DNA from: Cellvibrionales bacterium
Lineage (GTDB): Bacteria > Pseudomonadota > Gammaproteobacteria > Pseudomonadales > UBA7434
Direction of reading: 5' to 3'
Assembly (NCBI GenBank): GCA_002726445.1
Contig: PBSZ01000043.1
Location: 1-33,373 of the forward strand
DNA: 33,373 bases
Below are positions 11,787-20,397 of this stretch, piece after piece (within the stretch, counting starts at the first letter, position 1; each line of letters begins with the position of its first letter). The notes below the pieces were generated by a model. That model saw only the letters and a program-made list of their open reading frames with translations, was not told where the DNA came from and did no database searches. A program made the position numbers and the translations under genes.

Positions 11787-12701
11787 ATGTTAACAGGTCA
11801 AAAAATATTGGTCACGGGTGCGACGGGTCAAGTTGCACGTCCGATTGCCGAGCAATTAAATGCCAATAATGAGGTGTGGGCAGCGGCACGGTTTTCTGAT
11901 CCAGAAGCGAAACAGGCACTTGAAGCGCAAGGTATTAATACTGTTGCATTTACTATGGGTGAGTCTGATCTATCGCATATGCCAGATGTCGATTACGTCA
12001 TTCATTGTGGTGTTAATACTATGCCAAAAACCACCGATATTGGCATGCATGACAATGCCGAAGGCACGGGATTTTTGATGAAACGTTACCGCAACGTTAA
12101 AGCATTTTTCCATATGTCGTCAGACTCGGTTTACCGTGATACGGCTGACCCAAAAGAAATTATTGACGAATCAGCCGTTTTGGGCGGTTACTCAAATTAT
12201 GCTAAGCATTACGCTATGAGCAAGTTAGTTGCAGAGGGCGTGGTGCGCTTTCAAGCACGAGAGCTCAACTTACCAACAATTATTGCTCGCCTCGATGTGG
12301 CTTATGGTGTCTGTGGCCATGGTGGCGTACCTACGGTGTTGTATCAATTTATGCAGGGTGGCATTCCTTATACGCAAAAAGATAATGGCGAGAGTTACTG
12401 TTGTCCTATTCATCAAGATGACATTGTCCAACAGATTCAGGGTTTAATTGCTCATGCTTCAGTGCCTGCAACTACGGTTAATTTAGGTGGCGATGAAGTG
12501 GTTTCCGTTGAAGAGATGATTCGTTATATCGAGTCTTTGACGGGCTTAACGATGAAGATGGAAGTGGGTGAATTAGCAACTTGGGGTATGAAAGTGGTTG
12601 ATAACACACTCCGTAAAAAATTAGCAGGCCCTTGTCATATTGGTTGGCAAGATGGTGTAAAAGGCGTGCTTGAAGCACGTTTTCCTGGTTGTTTGAAATA
12701 G
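11787..12701 (+). CDS. NAD(P)-dependent epimerase/dehydratase family protein
   Basis: A 304-residue extended-SDR protein. The N-terminal Rossmann motif is TGATGQVA (10-17), where Ala replaces the usual third glycine, and the catalytic pair is Y142-K146 in HYAMSK with SSDS at 111-114. Such proteins oxidise, reduce or epimerise nucleotide sugars, sterols or CoA-linked substrates; which applies here cannot be read from the sequence. The frame is open upstream to 11697, but ATG 11787 gives the Rossmann strand at the right distance and has AGGTGA just upstream. It is the first gene of a four-gene operon (gaps of 26, 34 and 7 bases) with an SDR, a CoA ligase and a VOC protein, so a role in breaking down a carboxylic acid or terpenoid/steroid-like substrate is a reasonable inference. 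Confidence 0.85.
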   Translation: MLTGQKILVTGATGQVARPIAEQLNANNEVWAAARFSDPEAKQALEAQGINTVAFTMGESDLSHMPDVDYVIHCGVNTMPKTTDIGMHDNAEGTGFLMKRYRNVKAFFHMSSDSVYRDTADPKEIIDESAVLGGYSNYAKHYAMSKLVAEGVVRFQARELNLPTIIARLDVAYGVCGHGGVPTVLYQFMQGGIPYTQKDNGESYCCPIHQDDIVQQIQGLIAHASVPATTVNLGGDEVVSVEEMIRYIESLTGLTMKMEVGELATWGMKVVDNTLRKKLAGPCHIGWQDGVKGVLEARFPGCLK

Positions 12702-12727
12702 GCATTTAATTATCGTCGGGAGCTAGC

Positions 12728-13495
12728 ATGAGTGATGAGCTATACGGTAAAACTGCCTTAGTGACAGGTGCAGCCAGTGGTATTGGTTTAGCTGCCGCAG
12801 AATTATTTGCTGATCAAGGCGCAACGGTTATTGCGGCTGATATTAATTTAGCTAAGGCCCAAGAAGTGGCTTCAAATATAGTGCTTAATGGGGGGCAGTG
12901 CCAAGCCTTATACGTTGATATTGGCGACCCTGTTTCTGTAGCATCGTTATTCAGTCAGATTAAACAGCAATACTCACGGCTCGATGCCGCTTTCAATAAT
13001 GCGGGTATCAGTGACGTACAATGTTCTTGGGTAGACTTCCCGCTTGAGCAATGGCAACGCATGATCGATGTCAACTTAAACGGTGTTTTTTATTGTCTTC
13101 GTGAAGAGTTAAAGCTAATGAGTGAGCAGCAGGCTGTCGATGGCCTGCGCGGTCAGATAGTTAACACGTCTTCCGGTGCTGGTTTAATACCCGCGCCAGG
13201 TCAGCCGCATTATACTGCAGCTAAGCATGCAGTGTTAGGTTTAACCCGATCGGCGGCGCAAGACTTTTCGCCTCAGGGAATTCGAGTCAATAGTGTTTTG
13301 CCGGGTCTTACTCAAACGCCAATGATTGAATCCCAGCCGCAATCGATGTTAGATGCCTTGGCAAAAATGTCCCCAACGGGCAAGTTAGGTCAGCCGATCG
13401 ATATTGCAAGGGTAGCGGTTTGGCTTTGTTCACCTGCTGCTCAGTGGGTGAATGGTCAAGCCATTGTCGCTGATGGTGGCGGCTTAATGCACTAA
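12728..13495 (+). CDS. Short-chain dehydrogenase/reductase (classical SDR)
   Basis: A 255-residue classical SDR. The cofactor motif TGAASGIG is at 13-20, followed by AADIN (Asp38 favours NAD over NADP), NNAG (90-93), Ser148/149 in NTSSGAG and the catalytic YTAAK (Y162, K166). The C-terminus ends with the family signature VNGQAIVADGGG. It would interconvert a secondary alcohol and a ketone. It lies 26 bases after the epimerase gene and 34 before the acyl-CoA synthetase, so it probably oxidises a hydroxyl on the intermediate those enzymes handle. The ATG has GGGAG upstream. The exact substrate is unknown. Confidence 0.92.
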   Translation: MSDELYGKTALVTGAASGIGLAAAELFADQGATVIAADINLAKAQEVASNIVLNGGQCQALYVDIGDPVSVASLFSQIKQQYSRLDAAFNNAGISDVQCSWVDFPLEQWQRMIDVNLNGVFYCLREELKLMSEQQAVDGLRGQIVNTSSGAGLIPAPGQPHYTAAKHAVLGLTRSAAQDFSPQGIRVNSVLPGLTQTPMIESQPQSMLDALAKMSPTGKLGQPIDIARVAVWLCSPAAQWVNGQAIVADGGGLMH

Positions 13496-13529
13496 GCCGG
13501 CAGTAAAGTCATTCACAAATGGTAGGGTT

Positions 13530-15173
13530 ATGAGTTTTAATATTGCTGATGTTTTTGAATTAGCGGTAGATCATTATGCCGAGCGAGAATATTTAGTTTG
13601 TGATCAGCAGCGTCGGACTTATGCCGAAATGGAAACTCGCGCGAATCAACTAGCGCACCACCTCCAAAAGCAGGGTATTGGCCCAGGCGATCATGTCGGC
13701 ATCTATGCAATGAATTGCGTCGAATGGGTTGAGGCTATTTGGGCAACTTTAAAAATTCGAGCCCTGTATATCAATATTAACTACCGCTATGTAGCCGATG
13801 AATTGGCCTATATTTTTGATAATGCCGATCTAAAAGCGGTTATTGTTCAGTCGCAATACCTGCCATTATTAAGTCAGTTAAGTGTCAGTTTATCCAAGCT
13901 TGAGCATGTCTTAGTAATTGATGACAGTGCAGGTGATGAGTTCGTAGAGCCTAGCTTAGCGTTAGCAGATATTTCTTTCATAGCCTATGAGTCAGCTTTA
14001 GCGGGTCAGTCTGGCCAGCGAGATTTTTCCGTTCGCAGTGGTAATGATCATTATATGGTTTATACCGGGGGTACCACGGGTATGCCCAAGGGAGTGGTGT
14101 GGCGTCATCAAGAAGTCATGTTTGCATTAGGTGGCGGTGTTGATCAACTAACTCAACAGCCGGTCGAGCAACCACAGGAGATTATTGATCGTGGTAAAGA
14201 CGGTTCAATGACGGTAATGTCAATCGCGCCATTAATGCATGGCGCCGCGCAATGGAGTTGTATTTCACGTGCTTTTGAAGGCGGTAAGGTCGTTATCATG
14301 CCGCAGTTTACCGCTGACAAAACTTGGCAATTAGTCGAGAGTGAGCAGGTTAATTCAGTCTTTATTGTTGGTGATGCAATGGCGAGACCGATGATTGAAA
14401 ACTTCTTAGCCGCGGTGGAAAAGCCGAATATTGACTCACTATTTTTATTAGCGAGTTCAGGCGCTATCTTTTCCGCTTCAATCAAAGATCAATTTTTTGA
14501 TTGTTTTCCAAAGCTGATGATTGTTGACAGTATTGGCGCCTCAGAAGTAGGCGGTCAAGGTGTGGCAATGATTGAGCCAGGTAAAACCGCGATGACCGGT
14601 GGCGGGCCAACCGTGACCCCCTTGAGCGGTACGGTTGTACTCGACGAACAGGATTTAACGATTCTACCTGCAGGCAGTCCATGCATTGGTAAAGTTGCCC
14701 GTCGAGGCTATATCCCTGTTGAGTATTATAAAGACCCAGTTAAGACTGCAGCCACATTTGTCATCGCGGCTGATGGTCATCGTTACGCCTTGCCAGGCGA
14801 TTATGGCAAAGTCGAGCAAGATGGTCGTATCACTATGCTTGGCCGAGGCTCAGTGTCAATTAATTCTGGGGGTGAAAAGATTTTCCCTGAAGAGGTTGAG
14901 GCTGCTGTAAAGGCCCATGCAGAAATTTTCGACTGCGTTGTTTGTGGTGTGCCCGACGAGAAATGGGGCAGTCGGGTGGCGGCTGTAGCACAATCGCGAG
15001 CACTGCCTGCGCCGAGTTTAGAGGCGATTCAGGCGCATTGTCGAACCCAACTTGCGGGATATAAAATCCCCCGTCAAATTCACTATGTTGATTCGATACC
15101 GCGCTCGCCAGCCGGTAAACCTAATTATCAATGGGCTTTGAGCGTTGCTCAACAAAACACAAGCAAGGAGTAG
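13530..15173 (+). CDS. Acyl-CoA synthetase (AMP-binding, FadD3/FadD19-like)
   Basis: A 547-residue ANL-superfamily adenylating enzyme that would activate a carboxylic acid to its CoA thioester through an acyl-AMP. Visible are the A3 phosphate loop YTGGTTGMPKG (from residue 178), the hinge-region GRGSVSINSGGEKIFPEEVE, and the C-terminal PRSPAGKPNYQW with the catalytic lysine at about 530. The SINSGGEKIFPEEVEAAV style is seen in ligases for steroid-ring or branched and cyclic acids (FadD3, FadD19) rather than long-chain FadD; this is a family resemblance, not proof of substrate. It is the third gene of the accessory operon. The next gene's ribosome-binding site overlaps its last codons. Confidence 0.92.
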   Translation: MSFNIADVFELAVDHYAEREYLVCDQQRRTYAEMETRANQLAHHLQKQGIGPGDHVGIYAMNCVEWVEAIWATLKIRALYININYRYVADELAYIFDNADLKAVIVQSQYLPLLSQLSVSLSKLEHVLVIDDSAGDEFVEPSLALADISFIAYESALAGQSGQRDFSVRSGNDHYMVYTGGTTGMPKGVVWRHQEVMFALGGGVDQLTQQPVEQPQEIIDRGKDGSMTVMSIAPLMHGAAQWSCISRAFEGGKVVIMPQFTADKTWQLVESEQVNSVFIVGDAMARPMIENFLAAVEKPNIDSLFLLASSGAIFSASIKDQFFDCFPKLMIVDSIGASEVGGQGVAMIEPGKTAMTGGGPTVTPLSGTVVLDEQDLTILPAGSPCIGKVARRGYIPVEYYKDPVKTAATFVIAADGHRYALPGDYGKVEQDGRITMLGRGSVSINSGGEKIFPEEVEAAVKAHAEIFDCVVCGVPDEKWGSRVAAVAQSRALPAPSLEAIQAHCRTQLAGYKIPRQIHYVDSIPRSPAGKPNYQWALSVAQQNTSKE

Positions 15174-15180
15174 AATAACA

Positions 15181-15549
15181 ATGATTAACTATATTACCCT
15201 CGGCACCAATGACTTAGCTAAATCTGCTGAATTTTATGACCAGTTATTGGCAGAGTTCGGTGCCAGTCGCGTCATGGCCAGTGAGCGAATGGTGTTTTGG
15301 ATGGTTGAGGGCGGTGGTCCGGGTATTTCTGTCTGTATCCCTGCCGATGAGAACAAAGCGACGGTAGGTAACGGCAGCATGGTTGCTTTAGCCGCTGAAA
15401 ACACCGAAAAAGTTGATAGCATCTATCAAAAAGCCATTGCCTTAGGCGCTCAGTGTGAAGGTAAGCCAGGCAAGCGAGGCGATATGTCTTATGCGGCTTA
15501 TTTTCGTGATCTCGATGGCAATAAAATCAACGCTATTTGCTATGTCTAG
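15181..15549 (+). CDS. VOC (glyoxalase/bleomycin-resistance fold) family protein
   Basis: A 122-residue single-domain protein with the paired beta-alpha-beta-beta-beta pattern of the vicinal-oxygen-chelate superfamily. MINYITLGTNDLAKSAEFYD at the start and AAYFRDLDGNKINAICYV at the end are typical. Two usual metal-ligand positions look replaced (Tyr4 for His in the first strand, Asn for Glu in the last), so it may not be a metalloenzyme. ATG 15181 is preferred over an upstream in-frame start at 15145 because AAGGAG sits at the right distance and the fold begins there. It follows the CoA ligase by 7 bases and is probably co-translated. It converges on the leftward dikinase gene, with eight bases between the stops. 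Confidence 0.88.
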   Translation: MINYITLGTNDLAKSAEFYDQLLAEFGASRVMASERMVFWMVEGGGPGISVCIPADENKATVGNGSMVALAAENTEKVDSIYQKAIALGAQCEGKPGKRGDMSYAAYFRDLDGNKINAICYV

Positions 15550-15557
15550 TGGAGATT

Positions 15558-17939
15558 TTAGCTACTGTCATCCAATAGCGTTAGCAGACCTTTATCAGCA
15601 TCGAGGCGTACTTTATCACCGGTTTTAAATTGCTTAGTGGCTTGTCGTAAATTCACTATCGCAGGTAGGCCGTATTCACGTGCGATCACAGCACCGTGTG
15701 ATACAGCTGAGCCAACGTCTGTTGCTAGACCGCCGATGACATTAAAGTAGGGTGTCCAGCCAACATCGGTAATGGGTGCAATCAATATTTCACCGGGCTG
15801 CAAGGCGGCAGCTTCTTCGATGGTCAGTGCCACTCTTGCATAGCCTTCGATGATACCGCGACTAACAGGGCGACCACTTAATTCTCCACTGTGGGTATTT
15901 TCTGCTGGTTTCCATTGCACGGGTTCAGGTTTTCCCACATAGATATCATCAAATTCCATCTTTTCGTGAAAAGACAGTGCAACTCTGCGTTGGCGAGCTT
16001 TTTCGGCCCATTCGATGGTTGGTCGACGGGTAAATTCATTCAGTTCATCATGGGTAAAAAAGAACACTAAATCCTCGTCGGGTAAGTGCCCTTCGTTAAC
16101 CAAGAGTTTAGCTAAGTGACGATAACCCCGCTTTAATCGGTGGGTGACTAATACGAGCATCGATTTAGTATGCTCTCTTCGGCGAATGGCATTATGCGCA
16201 ACCGGCAATGCTTTTTGAAGCAATTTTGGCAGCTCGTGCAGTGCAACTTTATCAGCTGTTCTGGGTGTGTAGTTACCCTGACGTCTGGCCGCTACCGATA
16301 CTTGCATGGTAACAATTAACTTTTCGGGTTCGTCAATCCAGCCTTTTTCGCGCACGCACAGTTCGCGAATGGAGCGATGACCATGGGCGTTTAAAAATTC
16401 TTCAAATCGAAGTTTTGCCGCGCCAGCTGCATCGCTGCTTAGCCATTCAAGCGCTTCGCTAGGGGAGGTCGTTTGAAAAGCATTTTCTGCATCGGGGTGT
16501 TCAGCAATGATCCCGACCACATTTTCTAAGCGATCAACCATAACAGCGCTTTCTACTTCAGAGGCGCCAGCCAATAAACGCGCCGCTTCAGCTTGCTGAT
16601 CATTATCGGGAGTTTGGCCACCGCCGGATACCAGTGCTTGAATCACCCCTTCCATAACCCCTGATAGGGCAGAACAGCGGAGATGCACTTCATTGGTCTC
16701 AAGAATCCAAGGGAAATAGTCATTAATGGCTTGCATCATGGTTTGGCTGTCATTGCTATAGGCAATGAAGCCATGCTTGAAACGCGTTTCAAATTCGGTT
16801 AAGTATTTTTGCCCCTGCAAGCAATACCGAATAAAGGTTAGTGTTCCCCACCAGCGTCGCCAAATGGGTGCTGTGTCACTTAGTGGCTTTAATTCAGGCA
16901 CGGGACCGCCACAAAGGCTTTGGCCCATCGTTTCCGGCGTATTAATCGATACGTAGCGCGAGGATTCTAAACCGCCAGACATGTTAATAAACATATGTCC
17001 AAAAAACAGATTAATTTGGCTCCAGTCATCATTAATAGCCGGTCTGCCGGCATACTTAAGGTGCATGTGCTGCATGCCATGCTCTATGGCTCGACCCTGT
17101 ACGGTAAATGTTAGTGGGCATACCGCACCGGGCATCATTTCGCCGACATTACAGCGAGTAATGACATGGTCTACAGGAATAGCAGTATCTAATTCATTGA
17201 GATCAGATCCTAAGGTTGTGATCGGTCGTGCTTGTAGCCAAAATAGCTCACCACTTTTATCAATTGCCCATTCCATGTCGAGCAGTGAGCCCATGGTCTG
17301 AGCCGCTTGCCTTGCTCCTATTGCCAGTTTAGAAATATCATCATTATTAAGAATGGCGCTGCTTGAGCTGAGCTCGGAGTGGGTGATGGCATTAGAAGGA
17401 TCTAATTCGAAGTGGTCGGGTGTGACTTCGCCGCTGACCAAGGCTTCGCCTAAACCAGCCACCGCATCAATAATTAAACGATCATGTCGTCCCGTCACAG
17501 GATCCGCAGTAAATAAGACCCCAGCCGCTCGTGGATCGACCATTCTTTGGACCACGACACACATATCGACATCACCGATATCTGCCTGCTCAGATTTATA
17601 AGCATTGGCATGTTCGCTAGAAAGTGAGGCAATGCACTGATTAATTGCCTGTTTTAAATTATCAATGCCGCTAACATTAAGCAGTGTTTCGTATTGGCCT
17701 GCAAATGAGCTTTCATCGCCGTCTTCGCCAATAGCTGAGGATCTAACCGCCACTAAGCCACCACCAATATTGTGATAGTGCGACTCTAGGTCATCAGGGT
17801 GCTGATTGATTTTCGCAGCAGGAATCACAAATGCGGGCGGAACCGGAAGGCCTAAACGGGTTAATTCAGCTAAGCCTTTGGCTTTACCGCCAACAGCTTG
17901 GTCACTAATTTGTTCAAGAGTGAGGATCTTACTATTCAT
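15558..17939 (-). CDS. PEP-synthase/rifampicin-phosphotransferase-like dikinase
   Basis: A 793-residue protein. An N-terminal PEP-synthase-type ATP-grasp domain (about 1-250; VGGKAKGLAELTRLGLPVPP, VAVRSSAIGEDG, DMEWAID) is followed by a long middle region of about 400 residues opening with EMMPGAVCPLTFTV, then a C-terminal swivelling phosphohistidine domain (AVSHGAVIAREYGLP, catalytic His about 748). The C-terminal PEP/pyruvate-binding barrel of true PEP synthase (about 790 aa with barrel) is absent; the middle region occupies that length instead. This architecture matches rifampicin phosphotransferase (RPH), where the beta phosphate of ATP goes via His to a substrate hydroxyl. The substrate here is unknown. 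Its convergence with a CoA ligase/SDR operon suggests a metabolite rather than an antibiotic, but resistance cannot be excluded. Confidence 0.88.
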   Translation of the reverse strand: MNSKILTLEQISDQAVGGKAKGLAELTRLGLPVPPAFVIPAAKINQHPDDLESHYHNIGGGLVAVRSSAIGEDGDESSFAGQYETLLNVSGIDNLKQAINQCIASLSSEHANAYKSEQADIGDVDMCVVVQRMVDPRAAGVLFTADPVTGRHDRLIIDAVAGLGEALVSGEVTPDHFELDPSNAITHSELSSSSAILNNDDISKLAIGARQAAQTMGSLLDMEWAIDKSGELFWLQARPITTLGSDLNELDTAIPVDHVITRCNVGEMMPGAVCPLTFTVQGRAIEHGMQHMHLKYAGRPAINDDWSQINLFFGHMFINMSGGLESSRYVSINTPETMGQSLCGGPVPELKPLSDTAPIWRRWWGTLTFIRYCLQGQKYLTEFETRFKHGFIAYSNDSQTMMQAINDYFPWILETNEVHLRCSALSGVMEGVIQALVSGGGQTPDNDQQAEAARLLAGASEVESAVMVDRLENVVGIIAEHPDAENAFQTTSPSEALEWLSSDAAGAAKLRFEEFLNAHGHRSIRELCVREKGWIDEPEKLIVTMQVSVAARRQGNYTPRTADKVALHELPKLLQKALPVAHNAIRRREHTKSMLVLVTHRLKRGYRHLAKLLVNEGHLPDEDLVFFFTHDELNEFTRRPTIEWAEKARQRRVALSFHEKMEFDDIYVGKPEPVQWKPAENTHSGELSGRPVSRGIIEGYARVALTIEEAAALQPGEILIAPITDVGWTPYFNVIGGLATDVGSAVSHGAVIAREYGLPAIVNLRQATKQFKTGDKVRLDADKGLLTLLDDSS

Positions 17940-17966
17940 AGTTGTGTATTCTTTTTGGCCGCTAAA

Positions 17967-17983
17967 CGCTACACATAGTAGCG
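17967..17983 (-). terminator. Weak hairpin downstream of arfB
   Basis: CGCTAC and GTAGCG form a 6-bp stem around a 5-base loop, about 70 bases past the arfB stop. In leftward reading only TTTAG follows, so it is at best a weak terminator for the EamA-SDR-arfB operon. It also lies in the leader of the dikinase gene. Confidence 0.3.
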
Positions 17984-18054
17984 CTTTTGATTGAGTTTGT
18001 TCATGTTAAATTGTTCAGCCACTGATAATATAATTATTTAAGACCGCTAATAGA

Positions 18055-18468
18055 TTATTCTAACACTTTTCCCCTTAGCGATTTTGTTTTACCACGCTGT
18101 GTTTTTGTATCCACTCGCTTTCGTTGCGAGGTCTTGCTGGGTTTAGTGGCAAAGCGGGGCTTCTTTTCCGTTAATATATCTCTGATAGTTTGCAGTAAGC
18201 GGTCAATAGCATCGGCGCGATTTTTTTCCTGACTACGAAAGCTTTGCGCTTTGATGATGATAACGCCCTGTTTATTAATTCGCTGATCATTCGCCCGCAG
18301 TAATTTACGCTGATATTGTTCTGCTAAAGAAGAGGCCTTGATATCAAAACGTAAGTGAATAGCCGTTGAAACTTTATTGACGTTTTGACCGCCAGAACCT
18401 TGTGCGCGTATGGCTGAGAAATCGATTTCTGATTCAGCGATACTAAGTGCCGCAGTAATACGAAGCAA
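18055..18468 (-). CDS. arfB: Alternative ribosome-rescue factor, peptidyl-tRNA hydrolase ArfB
   Basis: A 137-residue protein matching E. coli ArfB/YaeJ (140 aa). It enters the empty mRNA channel of stalled ribosomes and hydrolyses the peptidyl-tRNA. The catalytic GGQ is at residues 26-28 inside IRAQGSGGQNVNKVSTAIHL, followed by LRFDIKASSL and IIIKAQSFRSQEKNR. The lysine/arginine-rich tail (KTQRGKTKSLRGK) is the part that inserts into the mRNA channel. The start appears to be a TTG at 18468: it gives the same N-terminal length as E. coli, and GGGAG inside the last codons of the upstream SDR gene sits at the right distance. It is the third gene of a leftward operon and is translationally linked to that SDR. 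Confidence 0.93.
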   Translation of the reverse strand: MLRITAALSIAESEIDFSAIRAQGSGGQNVNKVSTAIHLRFDIKASSLAEQYQRKLLRANDQRINKQGVIIIKAQSFRSQEKNRADAIDRLLQTIRDILTEKKPRFATKPSKTSQRKRVDTKTQRGKTKSLRGKVLE

Positions 18469-18472
18469 GTGA

Positions 18473-19279
18473 TTAAACTCCCATACTCTTTTTTAATACT
18501 CGGCCAATGAGTTTTTGTCCCCAAACAGGCGATAGTCGTTTAATCCATTCGGTAATGTAAGCTTCAGGGCCCGTTCTAATTCGAAATTTATCTTTTTTTA
18601 TCCCCTTAATTATTTTTCTAGCAACAGTATCTGCGCTTTGAGAGCGCTCCATCATTGATGAAAAAAATCTTCGAAATTCACTGCTCGCTGCTCGAGAGTC
18701 GTTCATCAAGTTGGTGTTAACGCCGCCAGGGTGAACCAGCATAACGCCAACATTGGTTGGCTCTAGTTCAGTGTATAGCGCTTCTGAGAATCCACGAACA
18801 GCGAATTTACTGGCACAATAAGCCGATTGACTCGCAACAGCTGTCCAGCCAAACATACTGGAGATGTTAAAAATCTTGGCTTGAGGTCGTGACTTTAAGT
18901 GCGGTAAAAAGAATTTACAGCCGTGAATGACGCCAAAGAAGTTGATATTGAATAACCATTGAAAATCGTCGAGTTGATTGTCTTCAAAATACCCCCACAA
19001 GGTAACACCGGCGTTATTGATAACGATGTCGATATGCTGATGCTGCAATAAAACCTGTTCCGCCATTACTTTCATAGCTTCAGCATCGCTAACGTCAACG
19101 CTGTGAAGAGTGATGATATTGTTCGATTGTTTGAGTTTTTCTGCTAACGGCTCTAGACGATCAGTGCGAAGGTCTACCAGCGCTAAATTTGCGCCCATAG
19201 CCGCCAGCTGTTCGGCAAGTGCAGCGCCAATACCGCTGCCAGCGCCAGTGATAACAATGCTTGTGTTTTCTACTTTCAT
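18473..19279 (-). CDS. Short-chain dehydrogenase/reductase
   Basis: A 268-residue classical SDR with TGAGSGIG (11-18), NNAG (88-91), Ser140/141 in FNISSMFG and YCASK (Y154, K158). Asp36 in LVDLRTD suggests NAD. The C-terminal part is longer and more basic than in metabolic SDRs (KGIKKDKFRIRTG, then WIKRLSPVWGQKLIG), as seen in SDRs that act on lipids or retinol-like substrates at the membrane. No transmembrane helix is evident. Its ATG overlaps the stop of the EamA gene by four bases (ATGA), and arfB follows four bases after its stop. The substrate is not identifiable. Confidence 0.9.
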   Translation of the reverse strand: MKVENTSIVITGAGSGIGAALAEQLAAMGANLALVDLRTDRLEPLAEKLKQSNNIITLHSVDVSDAEAMKVMAEQVLLQHQHIDIVINNAGVTLWGYFEDNQLDDFQWLFNINFFGVIHGCKFFLPHLKSRPQAKIFNISSMFGWTAVASQSAYCASKFAVRGFSEALYTELEPTNVGVMLVHPGGVNTNLMNDSRAASSEFRRFFSSMMERSQSADTVARKIIKGIKKDKFRIRTGPEAYITEWIKRLSPVWGQKLIGRVLKKSMGV

Positions 19280-20187
19280 TGAATTGATTCCAACGTTAAT
19301 TTTTCTTCGCTCATGCTTTGTCGAACAATAATAAAGCCAGCTAAAAGGATAATCAATGTGCCTACAATCGTATGTTGTTTAGGTAGTATATCCCATAGCA
19401 ACCAGTCAAAGAGGCCTGCGTAGATGACTGCGAAATAGCTCGTGGCCGATACAATAGATGATTTAGCATAGGCGTAGGCGCGAGTATAAGGAATAAATGC
19501 GAAATACATACCAAAGCCAATCAGCAATAGCCAGGGCAGAGTTTGCATAGGAATAGGCTCGAAATTAGCGATGAAAAATGGCGTTGATGCTAGAAGTGAT
19601 ATTATAAAGTAGTAAAAAAGAATTCTTTTTTCAGGTTCATTTTTACTGAGTTTTCGAGTCAGCACCATTGAAAAAGCCAAACCTATCCCAGAGCATAAGC
19701 CGATTAAATGCCAGAAGCTTGCCTGTCCCTCTGTCGGTCTTAATATCATAATGACCCCTATGAAGCCAAGTAGTAGGGCTACCCATCGCAAAACTGGTAT
19801 TTTTGTCTGATAAAAAATAAATAAAATCAGTGGGACGATTAATGGTGCGCTGTGACGAAGCAAGGAAGCTTCAGCTAAAGAAATATGATTAATTGAAAAA
19901 TAAAAGGCATAAAAGCTTAAACAGCCAAAGATGCCACGGATTAAATGTGTGATTGGTTGGTCGGTCTTGAGTTCATTGCGACCGTTAGACATTAACCAAG
20001 GTAATAAGCAGATTAAGCAAATACCAAATTGAAAAAAAACGACCGTGAAAATATTCACTTCAGAGGCTATTAGTTTTACAACAACGGATAGAATGCTGCC
20101 AATAAAAACAGTAAACAACCCCAAAGCAATGCCTTTTATCGTATTTTGTTCGCTATTGATTCGAGATTGTGAGTTAGCGTTAGTCAT
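19276..20187 (-). CDS. EamA/DMT-superfamily permease
   Basis: A 303-residue inner-membrane protein with about ten hydrophobic helices arranged as two EamA repeats of five. Recognisable family segments are the first helix from GIALGLFTVFIGS, HSAPLIVPLILFIFY after helix 3, LGFIGVIMILRPTEG ending the first repeat, and ATSYFAVIYAGLFDWLL in the second. DMT-family members export or import amino acids, nucleotides or other metabolites; the substrate cannot be told from sequence. It is the first gene of the leftward EamA-SDR-arfB operon and overlaps the SDR by four bases. The 210-base gap upstream (20188-20397) shows no gene and should hold its promoter. Confidence 0.92.
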   Translation of the reverse strand: MTNANSQSRINSEQNTIKGIALGLFTVFIGSILSVVVKLIASEVNIFTVVFFQFGICLICLLPWLMSNGRNELKTDQPITHLIRGIFGCLSFYAFYFSINHISLAEASLLRHSAPLIVPLILFIFYQTKIPVLRWVALLLGFIGVIMILRPTEGQASFWHLIGLCSGIGLAFSMVLTRKLSKNEPEKRILFYYFIISLLASTPFFIANFEPIPMQTLPWLLLIGFGMYFAFIPYTRAYAYAKSSIVSATSYFAVIYAGLFDWLLWDILPKQHTIVGTLIILLAGFIIVRQSMSEEKLTLESIQ

Positions 20188-20397
20188 ATTAGATACTTTG
20201 ATTGATTTCTGGCATCAATGTTAACCTAAAAAAGGCCATTAGGTTCGTCTGCAATAATGATTTAAAAATACTTAATTTTAGAAGGGTGCGTTACTTTTGT
20301 TCTGAGCATCATAATAATGGAGTGGCAGGAATAGTCTCAAGGCGCTATAACTCAAATATTTTGTTGCGTGTCTGACTTGCCAGTGAATGGTCAGTTG

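Noticed and set aside
15558-17939. Phosphoenolpyruvate synthase (ppsA)
   Set aside because: Overall length is similar, but the phosphohistidine domain is at the very C-terminus and nothing follows it that could be the PEP/pyruvate-binding barrel.
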